DNA of 64,000 nucleotides from CAVSRC01 sp963781775 (GTDB lineage: Bacteria; Pseudomonadota; Alphaproteobacteria; Rhizobiales; Kaistiaceae), in the NCBI GenBank assembly GCA_963781775.1, contig CAWAHE010000003.1, positions 124,001 to 188,000 on the forward strand. The letters are read 5' to 3'. A program made the translations under genes and the position numbers. The notes below the pieces were generated by a model. The model was not told where the DNA came from and did not search any database. It was given only the letters and a program-made list of their open reading frames with translations. Below are positions 1 through 8,708 of this stretch, one piece after another; the stretch's first letter is position 1; each line of letters starts with the position of its first letter.

Positions 1-350
1 ACGACAAGGTGTCGTGGGTGAGCTACGCCGGCCTGCCCGGCGACCGCTATCACCAGCTCGCGGAGAAGTACTGCCCGAAGGGCGCCGGCGCGGTGCTGAC
101 CTTCGGTGTCGAGGGCGGGTCGGAGGCCGGCATCAAGCTGGTCTCCAACGTCAAGCTGTTCTCGCATCTCGCCAACATCGGCGATACGCGCAGCCTGATC
201 ATCCATCCATGGTCGACGACCCATAGCCAGCTCACCGACGAGCAGCGCAAGGCTGCCGGCGCCGGACCTGACGTCGTGCGCCTGTCGGTCGGCATCGAGG
301 ATGTTGCCGACATCATCGCCGATCTCGACCAGGCGCTGGCAGCGGCCTGA
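1..350 (+). CDS. O-acetylhomoserine sulfhydrylase (MetY-like), C-terminal fragment
   Basis: This is the 3' end of a gene that begins before the window; the frame is open from the first bases. The visible ~115 residues match the C-terminal part of Cys/Met-metabolism PLP enzymes of the O-acetylhomoserine aminocarboxypropyltransferase type: V-S-W-V-S-Y-A-G-L-P near the left edge, G-A-G-A-V-L-T-F in the middle, then S-L-I-I-H-P-W-S-T-T-H and the R-L-S-V-G-I-E-D motif that binds substrate carboxylate. Such enzymes make homocysteine from O-acetylhomoserine and sulfide. The PLP lysine lies outside the window. The exact substrate preference (acetyl or succinyl homoserine) cannot be read from this part. 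Confidence 0.85.
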   Translation, partial: DKVSWVSYAGLPGDRYHQLAEKYCPKGAGAVLTFGVEGGSEAGIKLVSNVKLFSHLANIGDTRSLIIHPWSTTHSQLTDEQRKAAGAGPDVVRLSVGIEDVADIIADLDQALAAA

Positions 351-352
351 CC

Positions 353-1849
353 GTGGCCGGGGAGCGGACGAATCCGGCAAGCCTGCGCGTCGAAGGCGGC
401 GCGCTGGCGGTGCCTGGCGCCGATGCGAACGGGGTGCGTGCCTACAAGGGCATTCCGTTCGCCGCCCCGCCTGTCGGCGATCTGCGCTGGCGACCGCCGG
501 CGCCGGTGGTGCCCTGGACCGGCGTCCGCGATACCAGCGCATTCGGCGCCAATGCCATGCAAGGGGCCGTCTTCAACGACATCGATCCCCTGACGCCTGG
601 CGTTTCAGAGGACTGTCTCTACCTCAACGTCTGGACGCCGGCCTCTCCGCCGGACGACCGCCTGCCGGTGTTCTTCTGGATCCATGGCGGCGGCTTCGTC
701 GTCGGGCATGGCGCCGAGCCGCGCTACGACGGCGGCAAGCTCGCCGCCCGCGGCATGGTGGTCGTCACCGCCAACCATCGGCTGGGCGCACTCGGCTTCA
801 TGGCGCATCCCGACCTGACAGCGGAATCTCCGGAAGGCGCGTCCGGCAACTACGGTCTGCTCGACCAACTCGCTGCGCTCGCCTGGGTGAAGCGCAACAT
901 TGCCGCGTTCGGTGGCGATCCGGATTGCATCACCATCGCCGGAGAGTCGGCAGGGTCCATTTCGGTCTGCGCCCTGATGGCTTCGCCTTTGGCCGCCGGC
1001 CTGTTCCAGCGGGCCATCGGACAAAGCGGTGCGTTGATGCCACCGCCGGTGACGTCGCGGGATCTGACCCGCGCGACCGCGGAGGGCCTTGGCGTGGCGT
1101 TTGCCGCAAAGCTCGGCGCCAAGTCCCTTGCCGCCATGCGCGACGTTCCGGCCGAACGCATCGTCGATGCCCAGAAGGAGTCCCGCTGGTGGCCGATCGT
1201 CGATGGCCATTTCCTTGCCGAGCCGCCGGCCGCGATCTTCGCTGCCGGTCAGCAGAACGACGTGACCCTGCTTGCCGGTTGGAACCGCGACGAGGGCTTC
1301 AACTTCGATGTTTCGCTGGGGACGTCGGCGCCGTTTGCCGAAATCGTGCGCCAACGCGTCGGGGAGCGCGCCGAAGACGTTCTCGCGCTCTATCCCGCCG
1401 CGGACAAACACGCAGAGCAACAAGCCGCACGCGATCTTGGCGGCGACCTCACCATCATCCAGCCGACCTGGGCCTGGCTGGAGGCTCAGAGAAAGACGGG
1501 CAAGGCTGAGGTTTACCGCTATCGCTTCGACCGGTCGCCGCAGGTGCCGGACGACTGGTTCGGTGGGCGGCCTGTTGCCAATGCAGGCGCCTTCCATGCT
1601 GCCGAGATCGTGTACGCGTTCGACACGCTCGATGCGTTCGCGTGGCACTACACCGATGCCGACCGCCAGACGGCCGCGACGATGTCGGCCTATTGGACCA
1701 ACTTCATCAAGACCGGCGATCCCAACGGGGCGGACTTGCCAAAGTGGCCTTCCTATCGCTCGGGCGGAGACCCGGTGATGCACCTCGACGCAAATCCCGA
1801 GGTGCGACCGGACGACAATCGTCGCCGGTTCGAGGGGCTTGCCCGCTGA
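353..1849 (+). CDS. carboxylesterase, type B family
   Basis: A 498-residue serine esterase of the carboxylesterase/para-nitrobenzyl esterase family. Visible signatures in order: the S-E-D-C-L-Y-L-N-V-W block, the oxyanion-hole motif H-G-G-G-F, the nucleophile elbow G-E-S-A-G-S with Ser199, and a catalytic His at about residue 415 in G-A-F-H-A-A-E. The start is a GTG two bases after the stop of the upstream sulfhydrylase gene, so the two are probably cotranscribed. No signal peptide is seen, so the enzyme is likely cytoplasmic. It should hydrolyse carboxylic esters, but the natural substrate is unknown. Length is normal for the family. Confidence 0.9.
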   Translation: MAGERTNPASLRVEGGALAVPGADANGVRAYKGIPFAAPPVGDLRWRPPAPVVPWTGVRDTSAFGANAMQGAVFNDIDPLTPGVSEDCLYLNVWTPASPPDDRLPVFFWIHGGGFVVGHGAEPRYDGGKLAARGMVVVTANHRLGALGFMAHPDLTAESPEGASGNYGLLDQLAALAWVKRNIAAFGGDPDCITIAGESAGSISVCALMASPLAAGLFQRAIGQSGALMPPPVTSRDLTRATAEGLGVAFAAKLGAKSLAAMRDVPAERIVDAQKESRWWPIVDGHFLAEPPAAIFAAGQQNDVTLLAGWNRDEGFNFDVSLGTSAPFAEIVRQRVGERAEDVLALYPAADKHAEQQAARDLGGDLTIIQPTWAWLEAQRKTGKAEVYRYRFDRSPQVPDDWFGGRPVANAGAFHAAEIVYAFDTLDAFAWHYTDADRQTAATMSAYWTNFIKTGDPNGADLPKWPSYRSGGDPVMHLDANPEVRPDDNRRRFEGLAR

Positions 1850-1914
1850 GTGTTGATGCCGGTCGCGGACCTGTCGCGGCGATGGTTGGTTCGACGCGAC
1901 AGGCCGCGGACTGA

Positions 1915-2223
1915 TTACTTTGTCTTCAACTGAAGCGTGGCCGGGGGTGGATTGGCCTTTAGTCCCAGCCCCTGAACTTGCTGGGTCACCTCCCTGGTCG
2001 AGCCGTCTTTGATGTTTGCGTGGGTGCAGCTGACCTTGCCGCTGGCGGAGGAACCGGACTCGTTGCATGTGCATCCGGTCTGGCCGAATGCCTTGCAGCA
2101 ACTGCCGCCGTCGACTGTGCTACCGGCGCCGGCGGTGCAGGTACCTGTTCCGGCGGGCGCGATCCCCATTCCGGCGACGATGAAGGCGGCGGCGGCCGCC
2201 GAGACGCGGAGGAAGTGCAGCAT
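1915..2223 (-). CDS. small exported cysteine-rich protein, unknown function
   Basis: A 102-residue protein that I do not recognise. It begins with a short positively charged start and an Ala-rich hydrophobic stretch (residues 6-24) that looks like a Sec signal peptide. The following ~50 residues hold six cysteines (C-T-C near 29, C-C near 43, then C-T-C and S-C-T), suggesting disulfides or metal binding outside the cytoplasm. The C-terminal part is plain and ends L-K-T-K. A good ribosome binding site (AGGAG, about 7 nt upstream on the minus strand) supports the ATG at 2223. It stands alone, convergent with the esterase gene and divergent from the LuxR regulator. Confidence 0.7.
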   Translation of the reverse strand: MLHFLRVSAAAAAFIVAGMGIAPAGTGTCTAGAGSTVDGGSCCKAFGQTGCTCNESGSSASGKVSCTHANIKDGSTREVTQQVQGLGLKANPPPATLQLKTK

Positions 2224-2362
2224 GATTCAGTCTCCTGATTTCACGATGCCCCCTCAAATGACTTGCGCCCTGCCGACCCATCCCGTCGTCCTCCGAAAGG
2301 ATGATTCTGCGCGGCAATCTTGTTAAAGTGTCAGTTGGGTTGGGGTGCAGCGGCGGGCGACG

Positions 2363-3517
2363 ATGGATATCCGCGCACCTTCCAGTAACGCCGACGAACT
2401 GTCCGATCTGGTCGGGGCTATCTACGACTGCGCCATCGACCCGGATCGGTGGGACGCGGTCCTGGACGACATTCGCAGTCTGCTCAATTGCGCGAATGGC
2501 GTTCTCTACGTTGCCGAGATTCCCAGTCAGGATCACAGGCTCGAGAAGTTGGTCGGGATCGATGACTATTGGGCGGAGAGGCTCGATCACCACGTGCCGG
2601 ACGTCGCCAGACTTCATTCCGCGGTCGAGGACTTCTACACCCGTCCGCTCGACGAGCCGTTCGTTTGCAGCCGCGACGTGCCCGACGCGGTCTGGCGCTC
2701 CAACGGATATTGCAGGGAGTGGGCTGCGCCGCAGGGCATCGTCGACGTCATCGATACCATTCTGCTACGGCGGCCGGACCGCGTCGCATCCTGCGCTCTC
2801 GGCCGGCACGTAAGTGCCGGCGTGATCGGCGATCGCGAGATCGAGTTGACCCGACGTATCGCGCCGCACCTGCGTCGCGCCATCACGATCTCCGACCTCA
2901 TCGACATGAAGAGGCTTGAGACCGAGGCGCTGGGCGCGACCCTCGATGCGCTCACGGTCGGCGTCATCCTGGTGTCCGCAGATGGCACGGTGATTCATGC
3001 CAATCGTGTAGCGGAAGGCATGGTAGCCAGCGAAGGACCGATCCGCTCGTTGAACGGGTACATCGGAGCGCAAGATGCCCGGTCGACGGAAAGGCTGCGT
3101 CGCAAGATCACCGCTGCCGTCCGGGGGAAAGGCGAGACGGGCGCCGGCGAAAGCGGCATGGCCCTCAATGGCGATGATACTGTTGCCACGGCCTATGTCC
3201 TGCCTTTGACAAGCGGGGATCTCCGCGCGCGGCTCATGCCCAAGGCGGCCGCAGCGGTCTTCGTCGCTTCGGCGATGCGCCCGACAAGCTGCGGACTCGA
3301 CGCCTTTGCGGAGGCTTATCAACTGACCCCGGCCGAAACGCGGGTTCTGGATCGCATCGTACGCGGCGAAACGCTCGACGAGGCTGCGGACGCGCTGAAG
3401 GTCGCCAGGACAACGATCAAAACGCACATGGCACGTGTCCTGGCAAAGACCGGTACGCGCCGCCAGACGGCTCTGGTCGCCCTCGTTCACCGGCTCGCAC
3501 CCGCGCTCGCAAATTGA
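2363..3517 (+). CDS. LuxR-family HTH transcriptional regulator
   Basis: A 384-residue protein whose last ~65 residues form a LuxR/GerE helix-turn-helix: L-T-P-A-E-T-R-V-L starts the domain and the recognition region V-A-R-T-T-I-K-T-H-M follows, with A-K-T-G-T-R-R near the end. The first ~180 residues are of unknown fold, and residues ~195-300 look PAS-like (D-G-T-V-I-H-A-N). There is no receiver domain or autoinducer-binding motif. I chose the ATG at 2363 over an in-frame GTG at 2345 because it matches the natural beginning of the conserved part; neither has a strong SD. Its target is unknown; the divergent Cys-rich protein gene is the nearest candidate. Confidence 0.85.
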   Translation: MDIRAPSSNADELSDLVGAIYDCAIDPDRWDAVLDDIRSLLNCANGVLYVAEIPSQDHRLEKLVGIDDYWAERLDHHVPDVARLHSAVEDFYTRPLDEPFVCSRDVPDAVWRSNGYCREWAAPQGIVDVIDTILLRRPDRVASCALGRHVSAGVIGDREIELTRRIAPHLRRAITISDLIDMKRLETEALGATLDALTVGVILVSADGTVIHANRVAEGMVASEGPIRSLNGYIGAQDARSTERLRRKITAAVRGKGETGAGESGMALNGDDTVATAYVLPLTSGDLRARLMPKAAAAVFVASAMRPTSCGLDAFAEAYQLTPAETRVLDRIVRGETLDEAADALKVARTTIKTHMARVLAKTGTRRQTALVALVHRLAPALAN

Positions 3518-3624
3518 GAGGGCATCGGGTCGTGGCAGGTGCTGATGCAGGCCGCCTTTCCTCTGCCCGATTGAACCGCCTATAGTTCGCGTGGGGTGGG
3601 CGATTCAGGCGAGGAACACGGCTG

Positions 3625-4827
3625 ATGAAGGCCCGTAATCTGGGAATGATGGTGGCGTTTGCCGCCGCCGTTGCGTGCGCGAGCGTGCCGGCGCTGGCTG
3701 CCGGCTGTCACAAGGAAGCGAACTTCAACGCGTGGCTCGACGGCGTGCGCGCCGAGGCGGCCTCGCTCGGCCTGTCGCGCAACGCCATCAACTCGGCCCT
3801 CGGGGGCGTCTCGTTCGATCCCGCGATCGTCAAGAAGGATCGTGCGCAGGGTGTTTTCACCCAGGACTTCCTGCAATTCTCCGATCGTATGGTCTCGTCG
3901 AGCCGGCTGAGCGGCGGCGCTGCCAAAATCAAGCAGCTCAAGAACACGTTCGCGGCGATCGAACAGAAGTATGGGGTGCCGGCGCCCGTGCTCACCGCCT
4001 ATTGGGCGCTGGAGACCGATTTCGGCGGCTTCATCGGCGACGGTCCGACGCTGACCTCGCTGGCGACGCTGGCCTATGACTGCCGCCGGCCGGACCTCTT
4101 TCGCACGCAGCTTATCGCGGCCATCAAGATCATCGACCGCGGCGATCTTTCGGCCGGCGAGATGCGCGGGCCGTGGGCCGGCGAACTCGGCCAGCTCCAG
4201 TTCATCCCCGAGCGCTATTTCAAATACGGCGTCGATTTCGACGGCGATGGCCGCGTCAACATGATGACAAGCTCCGCCGACGCGCTCGCTTCGGCGGCTA
4301 ACTACCTCGCGAGCATCGGCTGGAAACGCGGCGAGCCTTGGCTGCAGGAAGTGCGGGTGCCGGCGAACCTGCCGTGGGATCAGGCCGACCTGACGATCAA
4401 GCTGCCGCTGGCGCAGTGGGCGGCCTGGGGCGTGACCCAGGCGAACGGCAAGCCGCTGACGAAAGGGCCCGACGCGTCATTGCACCTGCCGATGGGGCGG
4501 AACGGCCCGGCGTTCCTCGCCTACCCGAATTTCGACGTTTATCTGATCTGGAACAATTCGCTCGTCTATTCGACGACCGCCGCCTACCTCGCGACACGGC
4601 TGGCCGGCGCGCCCAAGGTGAGCCGCGGCAGTGCGGCCTCGCTGAGCGCGGCGGAGGTGCGACAGGTGCAGCAACTGCTCACCCAGCGCGGCTACGACGT
4701 CGGCAAGATCGACGGTGTCATCGGCGCCAATACACGTGCGGCCGTGAAGGACATGCAGGTCAAACTCGGCCTGCCGGCGGATTCCTATCCGGACAAGGCA
4801 CTGCTGGCGCGACTGGCGCGTGGCTAG
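3625..4827 (+). CDS. lytic murein transglycosylase, MltB family, with peptidoglycan-binding domain
   Basis: A 400-residue periplasmic enzyme that cleaves the glycan strand of peptidoglycan with formation of 1,6-anhydromuramic acid. Residues 1-26 are a Sec signal peptide ending A-L-A-A. The SLT/MltB catalytic domain follows, with the catalytic glutamate at about residue 130 in Y-W-A-L-E-T-D-F-G and the later G-E-L-G-Q-L-Q-F-I-P motif. Residues ~338-398 form a PG_binding_1 domain (Q-L-L-T-Q-R-G-Y and I-G-A-N-T-R-A-A). No lipobox is present, so it is soluble rather than lipid-anchored. It converges on phaC with only a few bases between the stops. Confidence 0.93.
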   Translation: MKARNLGMMVAFAAAVACASVPALAAGCHKEANFNAWLDGVRAEAASLGLSRNAINSALGGVSFDPAIVKKDRAQGVFTQDFLQFSDRMVSSSRLSGGAAKIKQLKNTFAAIEQKYGVPAPVLTAYWALETDFGGFIGDGPTLTSLATLAYDCRRPDLFRTQLIAAIKIIDRGDLSAGEMRGPWAGELGQLQFIPERYFKYGVDFDGDGRVNMMTSSADALASAANYLASIGWKRGEPWLQEVRVPANLPWDQADLTIKLPLAQWAAWGVTQANGKPLTKGPDASLHLPMGRNGPAFLAYPNFDVYLIWNNSLVYSTTAAYLATRLAGAPKVSRGSAASLSAAEVRQVQQLLTQRGYDVGKIDGVIGANTRAAVKDMQVKLGLPADSYPDKALLARLARG

Positions 4828-4830
4828 TGG

Positions 4831-6642
4831 CTACGCCTTCACCCGGACGTAGCTGCCAGGCGCGGCCTCGATCGGCTTGTTCTTGCGATCGCCGACGCGG
4901 CGCGCCTTCACGCGGGTCTTGTCGTGCTTCTCGATCCACGCCTGCCAGTGGGGCCACCACGAACCGGGATGTTCCTTGGCGTGGTTCATCCATGTCTGAA
5001 ACGCGGCATGCTTGGGCGCCGGGCCCGTCCAGTACTGGTATTTGTGGCGGGCCGGCGGGTTGATCACGCCGGCGATGTGGCCCGAGCCCGACACAACGAA
5101 CGTCACCTTGCCGCCGAAGAGGGACGAACCGCGATAGACGGAACTCGCCGGCGCGATGTGGTCTTCGCGGGTAGCGAGGTTGTAGATCGGCACCTTGATC
5201 TTGCGGAGATCGAGTGCGATGCCGCCGATGATCATCTCGCCCTTGGCGAGCTTGTTGTCGAGGTAGCAGTTGCGCAGATAGAACGAGTGATTGGCCGCCG
5301 GCATGCGGGTCGTGTCGGAATTCCAGTAGAGCAGATCGAAGGGCGGCGGCTCCTTGCCCTTGAAGTAGTTGCCGATCACGTATGGCCAGATCAGTTCGTT
5401 GGAGCGCAGCATGTTGAAGGCGACGTGCATGTTGCGGCCCTCGAGGTAGCCGCGCACGTCCATCTTCTTTTCCACGTCGGCGATCTGGTCTTCGTCGACG
5501 AAGACCTTGAGATCGCCGGCTTCGGTAAAGTCGACCTGGGTGGCGAACAGGGTCGCCGAGGCGATGCGCTTGTCGCCGGTCGCTGCCGCCCAGGCGAGCG
5601 CTACCGACAGCAGGGTGCCGCCGACGCAATAGCCGATGGTGTTGACGGTCGCCGCGCCGGTGATCTCCTCGATCACGTCGAGGGATTCAAAGATGCCCTC
5701 GCGCATGTAGTGTTCGAAGCTCTCGGTGGCCTGATGGCTATCGGGATTGACCCAGGAGACGACGAAGACGGTGTGGCCCTGTTCGACGCACCAGCGCACG
5801 AAGGATTTTTCCGCGTTGAGGTCGAGGATGTAGAACTTGTTGATCCACGGCGGCACGATCAGGAGCGGGCGTTTCAGCACCGTATCGGTCGTCGCTTCGT
5901 ACTGAATGAGCTGGCAAAGCGCGTTTTCGTGGATGACTTTGCCGGGTGTCGTCGCGAGGTTCTCGCCGAGCTTGAATTGCGCCGTGGCCGACTGGCGGAT
6001 CCGGAGGTCGCCGCCGCCCGCCTTGATGTCCTCGGCGAGCATGTGCATGCCGCGTACGAGGTTGTCGCCGTCGCTGGCCAGCGTGTCGCGAAGCAGCTCC
6101 GGATTGGTCAGCACGAAATTCGAGGGCGCCAGCGCGTTGCCGATCTGCTTGACGTAGAAGGCCGCCTTCTGGCGCGTGTGCTCATCAAGCCCCTTGGCGT
6201 CCTCAGCCATCGCTTCGGCCCAGCGGCTCGTGATCAGATAGAACTGTTTGACGAAGTCGAAGAACTGGTTGGTCTTCCAGTCCGGGTCGGCGAACCGCTT
6301 GTCGCGCGGATCGGCTTCCGCCGCCGGGTCGGCGGGTTCGCCCATCATGCGCTTCATGCTGGAGGCCCACAGGCCGAGATAGCCCGTCAGCAGCCGGTTC
6401 TGCGCCTCAATGGCGCGCTCCGGCTCGCCGATCCAGTATTCGCTCACCTTGGTCAGGGTCTTGATAACGTCGGCGACGAAGCCGTCCGTCTCATAGGATT
6501 TCTTGCCTTCCTCGCGCGGCTTGAGATAGGCGGACGCGGCCTTGCCGGCCTCCTCGACCATGCGGGCGAGGTTGTGCGCGAAGGCTTCGGGATTCTTGAT
6601 CCCGGCGGGCGGTGTTGGTGGGTCGCTGTCCGTCGCCATCAT
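4831..6642 (-). CDS. phaC: class I poly(3-hydroxyalkanoate) synthase
   Basis: A 603-residue synthase that polymerises 3-hydroxyacyl-CoA into polyhydroxyalkanoate on the granule surface. The N-terminal ~240 residues match the PhaC N-domain; the alpha/beta-hydrolase domain carries the lipase-like box G-Y-C-V-G-G with Cys339, an Asp in T-R-E-D-H-I-A-P and the catalytic His in G-S-G-H-I-A-G-V-I-N. Length and motifs fit class I, which works without a PhaE or PhaR partner. No phaA, phaB, phasin or phaR gene lies beside it. The next feature upstream is a divergently transcribed lipoprotein gene, and the ~120 bp between them would hold both promoters. Confidence 0.96.
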   Translation of the reverse strand: MMATDSDPPTPPAGIKNPEAFAHNLARMVEEAGKAASAYLKPREEGKKSYETDGFVADVIKTLTKVSEYWIGEPERAIEAQNRLLTGYLGLWASSMKRMMGEPADPAAEADPRDKRFADPDWKTNQFFDFVKQFYLITSRWAEAMAEDAKGLDEHTRQKAAFYVKQIGNALAPSNFVLTNPELLRDTLASDGDNLVRGMHMLAEDIKAGGGDLRIRQSATAQFKLGENLATTPGKVIHENALCQLIQYEATTDTVLKRPLLIVPPWINKFYILDLNAEKSFVRWCVEQGHTVFVVSWVNPDSHQATESFEHYMREGIFESLDVIEEITGAATVNTIGYCVGGTLLSVALAWAAATGDKRIASATLFATQVDFTEAGDLKVFVDEDQIADVEKKMDVRGYLEGRNMHVAFNMLRSNELIWPYVIGNYFKGKEPPPFDLLYWNSDTTRMPAANHSFYLRNCYLDNKLAKGEMIIGGIALDLRKIKVPIYNLATREDHIAPASSVYRGSSLFGGKVTFVVSGSGHIAGVINPPARHKYQYWTGPAPKHAAFQTWMNHAKEHPGSWWPHWQAWIEKHDKTRVKARRVGDRKNKPIEAAPGSYVRVKA

Positions 6643-6762
6643 CGTTCCGCGGGCTGATGCCGCGCTGCGAAAAGGGCTATCGCCCGCTTTTTGGTCATAA
6701 TACGCTGCTAGTTAAAGACTGGCTCACGGAATACCAACCCTTTGCGTAACCAATTAGTCACC

Positions 6763-7320
6763 ATGAAAGCGCAGGATCGGCACGAATTCAGCCCGTCCCG
6801 CGCCCCGAGCGGCGGGCGTTATGTGACCGCCGCGGTCGCTATTTGTCTCGGCCTGGCGGCGAGCGGATGTGCGCAATCGATGAGTGAGTTCGCCCGGGCA
6901 TCTGATCCGCCGTCGACCACAGCCAAAGCCTATGGTCAGCCGGTGGCATTGTCTCCGTCCGATCAACTTCCGCCCGGAACCGGCGTCGTTCGCCCGGCCG
7001 TCATGGTCGACGAGACGACGGTGGCCACCCCAACGTCGCGCGCGCCGGCGCCTCGGCCGATGTCGATCGCGCCCCAGAGCGCGCAAGCGGAGCAGCCGGC
7101 GGCGATCGCCCCGGCGGCGGTCAACCTCAATCAGGTGCCCGACCAACCCAAGGGCAAGCTGCTGACGCCGGACGAGAAGGCCAAGGTCATTGCCGAGCTG
7201 GAAGCGCTGGCGAAGAGCCAGAGTGCTTCACCGGGCAAGAAGAAGACGGCCAACTGCGCCAAGGATACGCTCAAGCCTCAGCAACTCGTGGTCAGTGCAA
7301 ACGACGACAAGGGGTGCTAA
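6763..7320 (+). CDS. putative lipoprotein, unknown function
   Basis: A 185-residue protein of no family I recognise. A hydrophobic segment (V-T-A-A-V-A-I-C-L-G-L) is followed by the lipobox L-A-A-S-G-C, so the mature protein would be lipidated and exported. The middle is rich in Pro, Ala and Gln and is probably unstructured; the C-terminal third is charged (T-P-D-E-K-A-K-V-I-A-E-L-E-A-L-A) and could form a helix, and two more cysteines (residue ~166 and the last residue) are present. I prefer the ATG at 6763; an in-frame TTG at 6742 is possible. A strong hairpin terminator follows directly. Confidence 0.7.
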   Translation: MKAQDRHEFSPSRAPSGGRYVTAAVAICLGLAASGCAQSMSEFARASDPPSTTAKAYGQPVALSPSDQLPPGTGVVRPAVMVDETTVATPTSRAPAPRPMSIAPQSAQAEQPAAIAPAAVNLNQVPDQPKGKLLTPDEKAKVIAELEALAKSQSASPGKKKTANCAKDTLKPQQLVVSANDDKGC

Positions 7321-7326
7321 TCAGCG

Positions 7327-7355
7327 CCGCCCGGTGCGCACCGGGCGGGTCTTTT
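7327..7355 (+). terminator. rho-independent terminator after the lipoprotein gene
   Basis: A perfect 10-bp stem (7327-7336 with 7339-7348) with a 2-nt centre is followed by GTCTTTT. It sits 6 bases after the stop codon of the lipoprotein gene and 25 bases before the next start, separating the two transcripts. Confidence 0.75.
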
Positions 7356-7379
7356 GCCATTCGGGACGGGACTGAACCT

Positions 7380-8612
7380 ATGTCGGACACGATGCCGGAA
7401 TTCTACCGGGTGCGGCGTTTGCCGCCCTATGTCTTCGAGCAGGTCAACCGCCTGAAAGCCAGCGCCCGGGCCGCCGGCGCCGACATCATCGATCTCGGCA
7501 TGGGTAATCCCGACCTGCCGACGCCGGCGCATATCGTCGAGAAGCTCGCCGAGACCGCCCGCCGCGAAGATACCCACGGCTATTCCGCCTCGCGCGGGAT
7601 CAACGGCTTGCGCCGGGCTCAGGCCGCCTACTATGGCCGCCGCTTTGGCGTGAAGGTCGATCCCAACAGCCAGGTGATCGTCACCATCGGCTCCAAGGAG
7701 GGCTTCGCCAACATCGCGCACGCGATCACCGCGCCGGGCGACGTGGTGTTGTGCCCGAATCCTAGCTATCCGATCCACGCCTTCGGCTTCCTGATGGCGG
7801 GCGGCGTGATCCGTGCGCTGCCATCGACGCCGGATGCCGACTATTTCCACGCCCTCGAACGGGCGGTGATGCATTCCATTCCCAAGCCGATCGCGGTGGT
7901 TGTCTGCTACCCGTCCAACCCGACGGCGCAGGTCGCCGATCTCGATTTCTACCGCGACCTCGTCAGTTTCGCGCGGCGGCACGACCTGATCGTGCTGTCC
8001 GATCTCGCCTATGCCGAGGTCTATTTCGACGGCAACCCGCCGCCCTCGATCCTCCAGGTGCCGGGCGCCATGGATATCGCGCTCGAATTCACCTCGATGT
8101 CGAAGACGTTCTCGATGGCGGGCTGGCGCGTCGGCTTCGCGGTTGGCAACGAGCGGCTGATCGCGGCCCTTGGCCGGGTCAAGTCGTATCTCGACTATGG
8201 CGCGTTCACGCCGATCCAGGTGGCGGCAACCGCCGCGCTCAACGGGCCGACCGACTGCATCGACGAGATGCGCGCTACCTACAAGGGTCGACGCGACGCG
8301 CTGGTCGACAGCTTCGGCCGCGCTGGCTGGACGATCCCCAGTCCCAGCGCCTCGATGTTCGCGTGGGCGCCGATCCCTGAGCCGTTCCGGGCGCTGGGCT
8401 CGCTGGAGTTCTCGAAGCTGCTGATCGAGAAGGCCGATGTGGCCGTGGCGCCGGGCATCGGCTTCGGCGAGCACGGCGACGGTTATGTCCGTATTGCGCT
8501 GGTTGAGAACGAACAGCGCATCCGCCAGGCCGGCCGCAATCTCCGCCGCTTCCTTGAATCGGCGGACAAGACGTTGCACAACGTCGTCGCGATTTCGGGC
8601 GCCCGCCGCTGA
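7380..8612 (+). CDS. class I/II PLP aminotransferase (LL-DAP/alanine aminotransferase type)
   Basis: A 410-residue fold-type I aminotransferase. It shows D-L-G-M-G-N-P-D-L near the N-terminus, Y-P-S-N-P-T-A-Q in the middle, the Asp and Tyr of L-S-D-L-A-Y-A-E, and the PLP lysine at about 242 in S-M-S-K-T-F-S-M-A-G-W-R. This subfamily in alphaproteobacteria lies just before homoserine dehydrogenase and is usually named LL-diaminopimelate or alanine/aspartate aminotransferase; the real amino donor is uncertain. The ATG at 7380 was chosen because upstream in-frame codons run through the preceding terminator. Context suggests a role in the aspartate amino-acid family. Confidence 0.9.
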   Translation: MSDTMPEFYRVRRLPPYVFEQVNRLKASARAAGADIIDLGMGNPDLPTPAHIVEKLAETARREDTHGYSASRGINGLRRAQAAYYGRRFGVKVDPNSQVIVTIGSKEGFANIAHAITAPGDVVLCPNPSYPIHAFGFLMAGGVIRALPSTPDADYFHALERAVMHSIPKPIAVVVCYPSNPTAQVADLDFYRDLVSFARRHDLIVLSDLAYAEVYFDGNPPPSILQVPGAMDIALEFTSMSKTFSMAGWRVGFAVGNERLIAALGRVKSYLDYGAFTPIQVAATAALNGPTDCIDEMRATYKGRRDALVDSFGRAGWTIPSPSASMFAWAPIPEPFRALGSLEFSKLLIEKADVAVAPGIGFGEHGDGYVRIALVENEQRIRQAGRNLRRFLESADKTLHNVVAISGARR

Positions 8613-8616
8613 TTTC

Positions 8617-8656
8617 GCCGCCTGGCCGGCGACCGGTCCGGTGACCGGCCGGCGGC
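8617..8656 (+). other. intercistronic hairpin between the aminotransferase gene and hom
   Basis: GCCGCC-T-GGCCGG (8617-8629) pairs with CCGGCCGGCGGC (8645-8656), giving a 12-bp stem with one bulged T. The enclosed loop holds a smaller ACCGG/CCGGT repeat. No T-run follows, so it is not a classical terminator; it may limit read-through or stabilise mRNA. Confidence 0.4.
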
Positions 8657-8708
8657 AGGAGCGGAATTCCGTGTGCTTTCAGATGGTTGACACGGGGCGA
8701 GGGTCCCC

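Noticed and set aside
4924..6657. 577-codon open frame opposite phaC
   Set aside because: It mirrors the codon pattern of phaC, has no family motif, no ribosome site, and a composition typical of antisense frames in GC-rich DNA.
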